From NCBI GenBank assembly GCA_028684405.1, contig JAQUGA010000045.1, forward strand, positions 1 through 13,916: a stretch of 13,916 nucleotides of DNA, read 5' to 3'. Below, piece by piece: positions 1 through 7,198 of the stretch. This DNA comes from Bacteroidales bacterium. Lineage in GTDB: Bacteria; Bacteroidota; Bacteroidia; Bacteroidales; WCHB1-69. The translations under genes and the position numbers were made by a program. The first letter of the stretch is position 1; each line of letters starts with the position of its first letter. The notes beneath the pieces are model-generated. The model did not search any database and had not been told where the DNA came from. It saw only the letters and a list, made by a program, of their open reading frames with translations.

Positions 1-81
1 TTGGTTTATGCCGATGGAAATTATGTTTTGCCCAATCTAATAATTGGACAATTACATAATTCCTTTCGGTGTAACGAATAA
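1..81 (+). CDS. Possible 3' end of an upstream gene (partial)
   Basis: Frame 1 is open from the first base to a TAA at 79-81, giving 26 residues that end in HNSFRCNE. The composition is protein-like and the frame is the only one open across these bases, but 26 codons is too short to exclude chance. No domain is recognisable. The 134 bases between this stop and the next start contain no other obvious gene. They do hold a perfect 10-bp palindrome (AACTTAAGTT, 157-166) and a candidate -7 element. Confidence 0.35.
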   Translation: MVYADGNYVLPNLIIGQLHNSFRCNE

Positions 82-192
82 AGATGCAAGTGATTTACCA
101 TGCTTATGTTTATTTATACATTGTAGCATCGTCACATGTGAATCTTTCGATACAAGAACTTAAGTTTTATCGCTCATTCGGGATTAAATTTG

Positions 193-200
193 TAGTTTTG
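193..200 (+). promoter_or_regulatory. Candidate -7 promoter element for the MBL-fold hydrolase operon
   Basis: TAGTTTTG matches the Bacteroidota -7 consensus TAnnTTTG and ends 15 nt before the ATG at 216, implying a leader of about 10 nt. No clear TTG element is visible 19-20 bp upstream, so the match is partial. Its position inside the longer reading frame that begins at 84 argues against translation starting there. Confidence 0.4.
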
Positions 201-215
201 TGGAAAATTTTGACA

Positions 216-1055
216 ATGACTAAAGTTTATCCTATTATTGCTGAACACTGGAAAATTGACGGTGGAACTTGTTTTGGAGTCGTGCCAAAATCGATTTGGA
301 GTCGATATGTAAAAACCGACGAAAACAATATGATTCCCGTCTCTTCGCGTTGCCTCCTCATTTTTTCGGGCAATCAAATAATTTTGTTTGACACCGGAAT
401 GGGCAACAAACAAAGCGATAAATATTACTCTTTTTCGCAACCATGGGACAGAGAAAATTTTCTTCCACAACTAGCAAAACATGGCGTAAAACCAGATGAT
501 GTTACAGACGTTATTTTCTCGCATTTGCACTGGGATCATACGGGAGGTGCGAGCTATTTTGACGAAAATGGAATTCTGAAGGAACGTTTTCCAAATGCTC
601 AATACTACTGTTCAAAAGCCAGTTGGGAATCGAGTCAAAATCCTAATTTTAGAGAAGCCAAAGCTTTTTTTGAAGAAGATTTATCCATTCTCTACAATTC
701 GGGAAAACTAAATTTGATTGAAAAGGACACTTATTTTAATCCTGATATTTTTATAAAATTATCCGACGGTCACACTCTTGGTCACATCATGCTAATTATG
801 GATACCAACAAGGGGAAACTGGCATTTACCGCCGATTTTATTCCCCTCAAAGAGCTTGTTCCTTTAGCTTGGATTTGCAGTCAAGACATTCATCCAATGG
901 AAACATTGAGAGACAAAACAGCTTTTTTGAACGAAGCTTGCGATGGCAACTACATTATTATGTACGGTCACGATTATTATAATGAATGTTCGAGACTGAA
1001 ACGTACCGAAAAAGGTATCGTAGCCACCGAATCATTCAATTGGAACGACATTTAA
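216..1055 (+). CDS. MBL-fold metallo-hydrolase, lactonase-like
   Basis: The 279-residue protein belongs to the metallo-beta-lactamase fold superfamily, in the branch that includes N-acyl-homoserine lactonases and related hydrolases. The metal-binding set is complete: HLHWDH (H103, H105, D107, H108), the GHTLGH motif with H190, the bridging acidic residue D207 in TADF, and a last histidine H252 in YGHD. This predicts a binuclear metal centre, probably zinc. There is no signal peptide, so it should act in the cytoplasm. The ATG at 216 is preferred over one at 84 because the extra 44 residues are unlike the family and a -7-type promoter lies inside them. It is followed after 14 nt by a thioesterase gene, suggesting a shared transcript that acts on acyl, ester or lactone compounds. 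The fold is secure. The substrate cannot be read from sequence, and quorum quenching is only one possibility. Confidence 0.85.
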   Translation: MTKVYPIIAEHWKIDGGTCFGVVPKSIWSRYVKTDENNMIPVSSRCLLIFSGNQIILFDTGMGNKQSDKYYSFSQPWDRENFLPQLAKHGVKPDDVTDVIFSHLHWDHTGGASYFDENGILKERFPNAQYYCSKASWESSQNPNFREAKAFFEEDLSILYNSGKLNLIEKDTYFNPDIFIKLSDGHTLGHIMLIMDTNKGKLAFTADFIPLKELVPLAWICSQDIHPMETLRDKTAFLNEACDGNYIIMYGHDYYNECSRLKRTEKGIVATESFNWNDI

Positions 1056-1069
1056 AACATTTTAAAGAT

Positions 1070-1537
1070 ATGAGAAAAATCAACATTGCATACGCCGAAA
1101 TCCCTGGTTACAATTGCTTTGGGTGCTCAAAAGAGAATCCCATTGGATTGAAACTGGATTTTTATGAAACCAAAGAGGGAGTATTTGCCGAATGGCTTCC
1201 TACAAACGATTACGAAGGATATCACAATCATTTGCATGGCGGAATTCAGGCAACTCTTTTGGATGAAGTTGGCAGTTGGATAATCCCTGTGAAGATCGGT
1301 TCTTCGGGCGTAACGCGCAGTTTAAATGTAAATTATCTAAAACCCATTTATGTAGATCATGGAAAAATTACCATTTCTGCAAAACTGCTTCGGTATGAAA
1401 AAAACATTGCTACCATAGAGGCAAAAATTGTAGACAATGAAAACATCGAAAGGGCAAATGCGATGGTCGAATATTTTGTTTTTCCTGAAGAGATCGCTCG
1501 GAAAAAATTTCATTTCCCTGGCAAAGACAAATTTTAA
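1070..1537 (+). CDS. PaaI-family hotdog-fold thioesterase
   Basis: The 155-residue protein has the features of the PaaI/4HBT hotdog thioesterases, which hydrolyse acyl-CoA or related thioesters. It has an N-terminal CFGCSKENPIGLKL segment (residues 16-29) of the type seen in family members that begin with a paired-cysteine CxxC...NPxGL motif. The active-site helix reads HGGIQATLLDE, with H56-G57-G58 and the acidic D65/E66. The length is typical for a single hotdog domain. The start at 1070 is chosen because an alternative upstream start at 986 would overlap the preceding gene by 70 bases and add sequence unlike the family. With 14 nt between the genes it is probably co-transcribed with the MBL-fold hydrolase. 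The next gene converges from the other strand. The acyl substrate is unknown. Confidence 0.85.
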   Translation: MRKINIAYAEIPGYNCFGCSKENPIGLKLDFYETKEGVFAEWLPTNDYEGYHNHLHGGIQATLLDEVGSWIIPVKIGSSGVTRSLNVNYLKPIYVDHGKITISAKLLRYEKNIATIEAKIVDNENIERANAMVEYFVFPEEIARKKFHFPGKDKF

Positions 1538-1611
1538 AAACGGATTCATAGAACCTCCTTAAAATAAATTGCAAATAAAGAAATTCGACAAGAATCAAAA
1601 TAAAACACTTC

Positions 1612-3867
1612 TTAATCGAACATGCGGTTGTTGGTTCCTCTTGAGTCTTCTTTGAATGCACTGCAATCCGTTTCGACAGTTAAGGGCGTAGAAGGCTGGG
1701 CAAATTGCTTTGTTTTATCCAATCGCAAAAGCTTATCATTGTAGCATCTTTGAATAAAATCTGCCCAAATTGGAAGTGCCATATTAGCACCTTGTCCTAA
1801 AGCTGTAGAACGGAAGTGAATGGCTCTATCTTCGCAACCAACCCAAACACCGCAGGCAATATCGGGAGTATAACCCATAAACCAGCCATCAGAGTTGTTT
1901 TGCGTAGTTCCTGTTTTGCCGGCAATGGGCATATCTAATTTGTAGCGATAGCGTAAACGCGAACCGGTTCCACCTTCAACAACACCTTGCATCAAACGCA
2001 CCATCAAATAGGCGGTTTGTTCATCAATGGCTTCTCTGGATTCCATCTGGAAAGACTCAATAACATTTCCTTTATTATCACAGATTTTTGTGATGTAATA
2101 AGGTTTAATATATACACCTTTATTTGCATACGTTGAAAATGCTGCGGTCATTTCTGCAACGCTAATGTCGGGAGTTCCCAAACAAATGGAAGGAACCGCT
2201 GGAACTTCGGAGGTAACTCCAAGTTTTCGAATTAAATCGACCACTGCTTGGGGTGAATATCTTTTTATCAAATAGGCCGAAACATAATTAACGGAATTTG
2301 CCAAAGCCCATTTCAAGGAGACCATTTCGCCTTCACGGGCATCGTTAGAATTACGAGGAGTCCATCTTGAACCATCGTCCATTTCAAAGGAAACGGGCAC
2401 ATTGGGCACTTCCGAGCAAGGCGAAAGTTCGCCTTGCTGCATGGCTAAAGTATATACAAAGGGCTTGAAAGTAGAACCCACCTGACGTTTGGCTTGGAAA
2501 ACATGATCAAACTGAAAATGGCGATAATTGATTCCACCAACATAGGCTTGAATTTTTCCTGTTGAAGGTTCCATTGCCATCACGCCCGTTAGTAAATGCA
2601 TTTTATAATAAAGTATGGAATCCCATGGACTCATAATTGTGTCCTTTTCGCCTTGCCATGAAAAGACGCGCATGGGTGTTTTTTGCATAAAATTCTCTGC
2701 AATTTTAGCTTCAGAAACTCCTGAATTTTTGAGTGTTGCATATCTGGGCGATCGTTTCATCGCCGAAGTCATCAAACGGTCTTGTTCTTCTTTGTTTATG
2801 TTTGCAAAGGGAGCATTCCGTACGCCTTTCCAATGCTTAAAAAAAGCGGGCTGCAGATCGTTGGCCATGTGATTCTCCACGGCAGCTTCGGCGTGGATTT
2901 GCATTCGATAATTAATTGTAGTGTAAACTTTCAGGCCGTCTTTGTATATATTATACCGTGTTCCATCGGGTTTTTCATGCATATCACACCATTTAATAAG
3001 TTCCTGGCGGAGATATTCGCGAAAATAGGTAGAAACTCCAGCCGTGTGATCCTGCACATTAAACCTTGACAAATCGATGGGCAATACTTTTAATGAGTCG
3101 TACTCTTCTTTTTGGATATAATCGTATTTTGTCATTTGCTTCATCACCACATTTCGTCGGCGGATGGAATTTTCTGGATTACGCGTAGGGCTATAATAAG
3201 TTGGAGCTTTAAGCATCCCAACAAGCAATGCGGCTTCTTCAATATTTATTTCAGAAGGCAATTTGTCAAAATATGTGCGTGAAGCCGATTTAATTCCATG
3301 AGATAAATTACCAAAATCAACCGTGTTAAAATACATGGCAATAATCTCTTCTTTGGAATAATTTCTTTCAAGTTTAGCTGCAACAACCCACTCTTTCAGC
3401 TTTGTAAACAGCAACACAAATTTATTGGCTCCTTGTTTTCTGGGAAACAGGTTTTTTGCTAATTGCTGGGTAATGGTGCTTCCTCCTCCTTTATGAGTGA
3501 AAGTAGCAACCCCAAAAGCAACACGAACCAAAGCCTTAAAATCGACTCCAGAATGTTTGTAAAAACGAGCATCTTCGGTGGCCAAAAGGGCATTTACCAA
3601 ATAGGGAGAAATATCGCCATAATTAACATTTGAGCGGTTTTCGATATAATATTTACCAAGTAAATGACCATCCTCAGAGTAAACTTCTGTTGCCAAATTT
3701 GTTTGCGGATTTTCCAACTCCTCAAATGAAGGCATAAACCCTAACCATCCCATGGAAATCAAAAACAGAAGGAAAAAAACCAAACCGAGTATTGATGCAT
3801 AAATAGTCCAAAAATATCGAATCACTTTTCGGGAATTTAAAAACCCATCTTTTTTACTTTTTGCCAT
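1612..3867 (-). CDS. Class A penicillin-binding protein (PBP1A type), transglycosylase/transpeptidase
   Basis: This bifunctional enzyme builds peptidoglycan outside the inner membrane: the GT51 domain polymerises lipid II and the transpeptidase domain cross-links the stems. The 751 residues comprise a short basic cytoplasmic tail, one transmembrane segment (about 15-44), and the GT51 domain with the catalytic glutamate E98 in TEDARFYKHSGVD and the GGSTITQQLAKN motif (S130). The transpeptidase domain follows, with all three penicillin-binding motifs: STFK (nucleophile S465, K468), SVN (S525-N527) and KTGT (K651). The insert between the two domains is of the kind seen in Bacteroidota PBP1A proteins. 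The ATG at 3867 is preferred to one at 3918 because the latter would overlap gldH and precede the basic N-terminus. It is the last gene of a ricT-gldH-PBP operon, 22 nt after gldH. No catalytic residue is missing. Confidence 0.95.
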   Translation of the reverse strand: MAKSKKDGFLNSRKVIRYFWTIYASILGLVFFLLFLISMGWLGFMPSFEELENPQTNLATEVYSEDGHLLGKYYIENRSNVNYGDISPYLVNALLATEDARFYKHSGVDFKALVRVAFGVATFTHKGGGSTITQQLAKNLFPRKQGANKFVLLFTKLKEWVVAAKLERNYSKEEIIAMYFNTVDFGNLSHGIKSASRTYFDKLPSEINIEEAALLVGMLKAPTYYSPTRNPENSIRRRNVVMKQMTKYDYIQKEEYDSLKVLPIDLSRFNVQDHTAGVSTYFREYLRQELIKWCDMHEKPDGTRYNIYKDGLKVYTTINYRMQIHAEAAVENHMANDLQPAFFKHWKGVRNAPFANINKEEQDRLMTSAMKRSPRYATLKNSGVSEAKIAENFMQKTPMRVFSWQGEKDTIMSPWDSILYYKMHLLTGVMAMEPSTGKIQAYVGGINYRHFQFDHVFQAKRQVGSTFKPFVYTLAMQQGELSPCSEVPNVPVSFEMDDGSRWTPRNSNDAREGEMVSLKWALANSVNYVSAYLIKRYSPQAVVDLIRKLGVTSEVPAVPSICLGTPDISVAEMTAAFSTYANKGVYIKPYYITKICDNKGNVIESFQMESREAIDEQTAYLMVRLMQGVVEGGTGSRLRYRYKLDMPIAGKTGTTQNNSDGWFMGYTPDIACGVWVGCEDRAIHFRSTALGQGANMALPIWADFIQRCYNDKLLRLDKTKQFAQPSTPLTVETDCSAFKEDSRGTNNRMFD

Positions 3868-3889
3868 TTTTAAAAATTGAAGGTATTTA

Positions 3890-4357
3890 TTATTCTTTTG
3901 TTTCCAATGAAATTCCAATGTTCGAGATTCCTTTTAGGGGTTCTTCTCTCATGGCTTGCCGTATGTCAATTTGATAAACACCCTCTAAAGGAAAACGCAA
4001 TTGAGGTTTGAAAAGTATTTTTGAATCTCGGTACTTTCCCCTGCCCTTGCCATACCATTTACCAGATTTTTCAGCCAACAAGCACTCTAAAGTGTCTTTT
4101 GCAATTTGCCCGTTGGGAAAGGTCGTGTTCACAAATAAAAACAAATTGCAGTATGCATAATCGACATGATTTCGTACATGAATAAACATATTGAAAACAT
4201 CCATCGTGTCGTTTATCATAATTTCGTGTTTCAAAAGATGATCCGAACTCCACTCGTCTTTTACAATTGTTTCATTATGTTCGTAATACACTGATTTATC
4301 GCAAGAAACAAGAGAAAAAAGAACTAAAACAAGGATGCTAAATCGAATTATTTTCAT
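3890..4357 (-). CDS. gldH: Gliding motility lipoprotein GldH
   Basis: The 155-residue protein has a lipoprotein signal peptide: a hydrophobic stretch at residues 5-17 followed by the lipobox LVSC with the acylated cysteine at position 19. The mature part is rich in beta-strand-like sequence and ends in LKGISNIGISLETKE, as in the GldH family. GldH is a Bacteroidota-specific lipoprotein needed for gliding in Flavobacterium and also found in non-gliding relatives, so its presence alone does not prove motility. It begins 4 nt after the ricT stop and ends 22 nt before the PBP start. That tight order, ricT-gldH-PBP, is, as I recall it, a recurring arrangement in the phylum and supports the assignment. 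The family call rests on sequence feel plus synteny, since GldH is poorly conserved. Confidence 0.85.
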   Translation of the reverse strand: MKIIRFSILVLVLFSLVSCDKSVYYEHNETIVKDEWSSDHLLKHEIMINDTMDVFNMFIHVRNHVDYAYCNLFLFVNTTFPNGQIAKDTLECLLAEKSGKWYGKGRGKYRDSKILFKPQLRFPLEGVYQIDIRQAMREEPLKGISNIGISLETKE

Positions 4358-4361
4358 AGGA

Positions 4362-5612
4362 CTAATCTTCTAAATTTTTATCAAAACGACCTAAATCATC
4401 ATCAAGAATTGGAACATTAAAATCGGTTGATTTTTTATTTGTTTCTGCATAATCTTCAATGCATTTCACGGGTTTTCCAGTAGAATTGCGTTTGATTATT
4501 TCGTTTACTTTATCAATGGGAATCGCAAATAAGTGGATCAGATCGTCTTTGTATGCGTACCACATTATTTTTTTAAAAACATCTGACTTTTGGTGAATTG
4601 CATCGCCTTTGTCTGTTTTTAAGACATAATTACTATCTGGAAAATGTTTCAACTCTTCAATATAAGACGAATATTCATAATTCAGGCAACATTTGAGTTT
4701 GCTGCATTGTCCTGCTATTTTTTGAGGATTAATGGATAACTGTTGAACTCTGGCCACATTTGTTGTCACCGAGTTAAACGAGGTCATCCACGTAGAACAA
4801 CACAATTCTCTTCCACAAGAGCCAATTCCACCAACCCTGGCTGCTTCCTGGCGAACTCCAATTTGACGCATTTCGATGCGAACCCGAAAGTTTTCTGCCA
4901 AAAGTTTAATCAATTCCCGAAAGTCGACTCTGTCTTCTGCCGAATAATAGAAAACGGCTTTTGTACCATCTCCCTGATATTCAACATCGTTTACTTTCAT
5001 TTCTAGATTTAATTCTTGCGAAATTTGACGTGTTTTAATAACAGTTTGATTTTCCTTTTCAAAAAATTGTGCCCATTTTTCCACGTCCGTAATACGAGCT
5101 TTTCGATATACTTTTTTAATATCTGGATGATCAGGATTAAAGCCCTTCTTTTTCATCTGAAGCAAAACGGCTTCTCCCGTCAAAGAAACAATGCCAATAT
5201 CATGACCTGGGCTGGCTTCTACAGCAACAATATCGCCCTCTTGAAGAGTAATTTCATCAGGTACTTTGAAAAAATCTTTGCGGGTATTTTTGAATCTAAC
5301 TTCAACCATATCCACCACTTTTTTATCTACCGAAACAGGAATGTCCGACAACCAATCATACACGTTTAATTTACAACACTCGTGCTTATAATTCTCAGAA
5401 GAAGGCATACTGTCCTTGGCTTTTGTTGTAAAACCTCTGGATAAATATTTATTATCATAAATGGAAATTGACTCATTTCCAAGATCGGAAGTAACGACGC
5501 AATCATATACACTCTCAACTTCATCTTCCGAGGGCGTTAGTTGCCCAAGCTCTTTGCTCTCATCATCAAAAACTTCTGTAGGCTTAGGCTTTTCTATATT
5601 ATTTGGTTCCAT
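4362..5612 (-). CDS. ricT: PSP1-domain protein, RicT (YaaT) homologue
   Basis: The 416-residue protein has a low-complexity acidic N-terminus (about 1-75), then the PSP1 core from about residue 100. The core carries two conserved cysteine clusters: CGRELCC (C266, C271, C272) and CSKLKCC (C303, C308, C309). In Bacillus subtilis, RicT forms a Fe-S-binding complex with RicA and RicF that affects RNase Y-dependent mRNA processing. RicA and RicF are not visible here, so the Bacteroidota role may differ. The ATG at 5612 is preferred over one at 5720 because the shorter form begins where family-like sequence does, and a TAATTTTG -7 element lies 27 nt upstream of it, inside the longer frame. It leads an operon with gldH (4 nt gap) and a class A PBP. 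Confidence 0.9.
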   Translation of the reverse strand: MEPNNIEKPKPTEVFDDESKELGQLTPSEDEVESVYDCVVTSDLGNESISIYDNKYLSRGFTTKAKDSMPSSENYKHECCKLNVYDWLSDIPVSVDKKVVDMVEVRFKNTRKDFFKVPDEITLQEGDIVAVEASPGHDIGIVSLTGEAVLLQMKKKGFNPDHPDIKKVYRKARITDVEKWAQFFEKENQTVIKTRQISQELNLEMKVNDVEYQGDGTKAVFYYSAEDRVDFRELIKLLAENFRVRIEMRQIGVRQEAARVGGIGSCGRELCCSTWMTSFNSVTTNVARVQQLSINPQKIAGQCSKLKCCLNYEYSSYIEELKHFPDSNYVLKTDKGDAIHQKSDVFKKIMWYAYKDDLIHLFAIPIDKVNEIIKRNSTGKPVKCIEDYAETNKKSTDFNVPILDDDLGRFDKNLED

Positions 5613-5638
5613 TGTATTTTTTATATAAAACTGAAATA

Positions 5639-5646
5639 CAAAATTA
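5639..5646 (-). promoter_or_regulatory. Candidate -7 promoter element for the ricT-gldH-PBP operon
   Basis: On the minus strand the bases read TAATTTTG, a full match to TAnnTTTG. The element ends 26 nt upstream of the ricT ATG at 5612, which would give a leader of about 20 nt. No clear -33 TTG is visible at the expected distance. It shares the 170-bp divergent intergenic region with the promoter of the KamB-like gene. Confidence 0.5.
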
Positions 5647-5754
5647 CACAATTTAACGGAATTTGAAGACATTTGTCTGCTCTTTTTAAATATATTAGTC
5701 ATTGGAATAAAAAAAAGCAATTATCAATTTCAATAAATCTTTGAAAATTATCTT

Positions 5755-5762
5755 TACTTTTG
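5755..5762 (+). promoter_or_regulatory. Candidate -7 promoter element for the KamB-like gene
   Basis: TACTTTTG matches TAnnTTTG exactly and ends 20 nt before the ATG at 5783, implying a leader of about 14 nt. It lies inside a longer frame that could begin with TTG at 5741, so it supports the downstream ATG as the true start. The -33 element is not obvious. Confidence 0.5.
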
Positions 5763-5782
5763 TCCAATCAACCAATTACATC

Positions 5783-6793
5783 ATGCCTTTTATTGATAAA
5801 ATATTAAATTTCAGAAGTTTATCCATTGTTGGAATGGAAAAAAATACGGGAAAAACGGAGTGCTTAAATTATATTCTCAGACAACTCAGAGAGCGTAATT
5901 TAAACTTTTTCATTACATCCATTGGCATCGACGGAGAATCTGTGGATCAAGTAACAAATACCCAAAAGCCTGAAATAGAGGTGTTTGAAAATTCATATTT
6001 TGTCACATCTGAAACACATTACAAACAACGTCAAATTATTTCCGAAATTACGGATGTTAGCAAAGAGAGAACCTCTTTGGGTCGTTTGGTTACCGCAAAG
6101 GCACTAAATTCCGGAAAAATCATATTGTCAGGACCTTCAAATACCTCCCTTTTGCAAAAGTTTATCCAGAAATCAGTCGATTATGACACCACTATTTGCA
6201 TTATTGATGGAGCTCTGTCACGACTAAGTTCAGCCTCTCCCATTGTTAGCGAAAGCATGATTTTAACTACAGGAACAGCCGTTTCGGCTAATATTAAAAC
6301 TTTGATTAATAAAACTGTTTTCACCCACAACTTAATTAATCTGCCACAATTTCAATGCAATCACACCGAAACACTAAGCGACATAAAATCAGGACTTTGG
6401 GCAATTGACTCTCAAAATGAAATTCATGATTTAAAAATTCCATCCGTATTTTTATTATCACAACACAAAGAAAAGATATTTGAACATGGCACTGTTTTGT
6501 ATGCTTCTGGTGCAGTGAGCGATAAGATGCTAAATTTTTTGAAAAACCAGAAACATTGCTCAGATATAACTCTGATTGTCAAAGATTTTACCCGACTCTT
6601 TATCACCAAAGAGGCCTACCATGGATTTATTAGAAAAGGAGGAAAAATCAAAGTTCTACACAAAACTAATCTTATCGCTGTTTGCATCAACCCCACTTCA
6701 CCCCAAGGAATTGTCTTGGATTCAGAAGAGCTAAAAAATAGTTTGCAGAAAGAATTAGATGTTCCCGTTTATGATATTTTTAAGTTAGATTAA
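5783..6793 (+). CDS. P-loop NTPase, candidate aminomutase reactivase subunit (KamB-like)
   Basis: The 336-residue protein opens with RSLSIVGMEKNTGKTEC (residues 11-27), a Walker A/P-loop in which K24 and T25 would contact the nucleotide phosphates. A Walker-B-like strand CIIDGALSR (138-146, D142) is followed by a TTGTAVS segment (162-168). This combination resembles what I recall of KamB and the related OR-4 protein, encoded beside the B12-dependent lysine 5,6-aminomutase and ornithine aminomutase genes and proposed to reactivate those enzymes. That resemblance is from memory and has not been searched. There is no signal peptide or membrane segment. The gene stands alone: no kamD/kamE, kamC or other lysine-degradation gene is in the window, and its neighbour is a divergent cell-envelope operon. 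An unassigned P-loop ATPase/GTPase remains possible. Confidence 0.6.
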   Translation: MPFIDKILNFRSLSIVGMEKNTGKTECLNYILRQLRERNLNFFITSIGIDGESVDQVTNTQKPEIEVFENSYFVTSETHYKQRQIISEITDVSKERTSLGRLVTAKALNSGKIILSGPSNTSLLQKFIQKSVDYDTTICIIDGALSRLSSASPIVSESMILTTGTAVSANIKTLINKTVFTHNLINLPQFQCNHTETLSDIKSGLWAIDSQNEIHDLKIPSVFLLSQHKEKIFEHGTVLYASGAVSDKMLNFLKNQKHCSDITLIVKDFTRLFITKEAYHGFIRKGGKIKVLHKTNLIAVCINPTSPQGIVLDSEELKNSLQKELDVPVYDIFKLD

Positions 6794-6800
6794 GGGAAGA

Positions 6801-6822
6801 AGATTGAGGAGAGATTGAGGAG
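6801..6822 (+). repeat. Two tandem copies of an 11-bp unit
   Basis: The unit AGATTGAGGAG occurs twice in perfect tandem (6801-6811 and 6812-6822), just after the stop of the KamB-like gene. It is purine-rich and probably a slippage product. No function is evident. Confidence 0.7.
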
Positions 6823-6900
6823 AGACCAATGACAAAGCGGATATTTACAGTTGGAAAAATAAAAATCCGTAAGAATTTCTTCTATCTATTTAAATAAAAC

Positions 6901-6950
6901 AGCCTCTTCATTTTTGTATTCACAAATCTCGTCTCAAAGCGAGCTTTGGA
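6901..6950 (+). repeat. 50-bp direct repeat, copy 1
   Basis: This 50-bp block recurs at 7098-7147 with a single mismatch (G at 6941, A at 7138). It contains a short self-complementary segment, CAAAGCGAGCTTTG. It lies in the non-coding stretch between the KamB-like gene and tRNA-Ser and looks like a short intergenic repeat element. Whether it is dispersed in the genome cannot be told from this window. Confidence 0.85.
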
Positions 6951-6955
6951 TTCAT

Positions 6956-6989
6956 GGGATTACGTCCTTCGTTACGCTGCGAACATGAA
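6956..6989 (+). repeat. 34-bp direct repeat, copy 1
   Basis: The block begins GGGATTACGTCCTTCG and recurs at 7023-7056 with three single-base differences. It is more GC-rich than its surroundings. It follows directly after the first 50-bp repeat, so the two modules may form one composite element. Confidence 0.8.
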
Positions 6990-7019
6990 ATACACAAAAA
7001 ATTATTACCGAAAATCCAG

Positions 7020-7062
7020 CTCGGGATTACGTCCTTCGCTACGCTACGAACGTGAACCCGAG
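7020..7062. repeat. Imperfect inverted repeat (REP-like hairpin)
   Basis: CTCGGG (7020-7025) pairs with CCCGAG (7057-7062). After one A:A mismatch, TTACG (7027-7031) pairs with CGTGA (7051-7055) with one G:T pair. The enclosed loop also carries TTCG and CGAA ends (7035-7038 and 7047-7050). It is one of the few GC-rich patches of the window and resembles repetitive extragenic palindromes in form. Confidence 0.6.
7023..7056 (+). repeat. 34-bp direct repeat, copy 2
   Basis: This is the second copy of the GGGATTACGTCCTTCG module, with three differences from 6956-6989. Here it sits within a hairpin flanked by CTCGGG and CCCGAG, which the first copy lacks. Confidence 0.8.
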
Positions 7063-7097
7063 GGGGGAAGGCTTCAATCAAAACAAAAAAAGAGACA

Positions 7098-7147
7098 AGC
7101 CTCTTCATTTTTGTATTCACAAATCTCGTCTCAAAGCAAGCTTTGGA
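7098..7147 (+). repeat. 50-bp direct repeat, copy 2
   Basis: This second copy of the block at 6901-6950 has one mismatch. It is followed at once by a reverse complement of its own central part, so it forms the left half of the long inverted repeat at 7107-7169, whereas copy 1 has no such partner. Confidence 0.85.
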
Positions 7148-7169
7148 CGAGATTTGTGAATACAAAAAT
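7107..7169. repeat. Long inverted repeat with perfect 24-bp arms
   Basis: Bases 7107-7130 and 7146-7169 are perfect reverse complements. The 15-base centre can pair further: CAAAG (7132-7136) with CTTTG (7141-7145) around a CAAG tetraloop, with T7131 bulged. A transcript of either strand could fold into a stem of about 29 bp. It lies directly downstream of tRNA-Ser (minus strand) and overlaps the tRNA's predicted terminator at 7165-7190. Confidence 0.85.
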
Positions 7170-7190
7170 ATCCCGCAAGCGGGATATTTT
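7165..7190 (-). terminator. Rho-independent terminator downstream of tRNA-Ser
   Basis: An 11-bp perfect stem (7165-7175 with 7180-7190) encloses a 4-base loop and has the GC core TCCCG/CGGGA. On the minus strand it is followed by a run of T, and it begins 9 bases after the tRNA 3' end. The plus strand also ends in a T-rich run, so it could work in both directions. Confidence 0.75.
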
Positions 7191-7198
7191 ATTTTGAT

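Noticed and set aside
84..215. N-terminal extension of the MBL-fold hydrolase from the ATG at 84
   Set aside because: The extra 44 residues are unlike the family, and a TAGTTTTG promoter element lies within them.
1538..1611. Terminator between the thioesterase and PBP genes
   Set aside because: No stem of useful length with a T-run is visible in these 74 bases.
2615..3069. Plus-strand open frames of 85 and 95 codons inside the PBP gene
   Set aside because: They are antisense to a conserved, motif-complete coding region and show no family-like sequence.
4743..5369. Plus-strand open frames of 87 and 117 codons inside ricT
   Set aside because: They are antisense shadows of the conserved PSP1 domain coding sequence.
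6901..7147. CRISPR array
   Set aside because: The repeats come as only two copies of each of two modules with irregular spacing and no regular spacers, and no cas gene is present.
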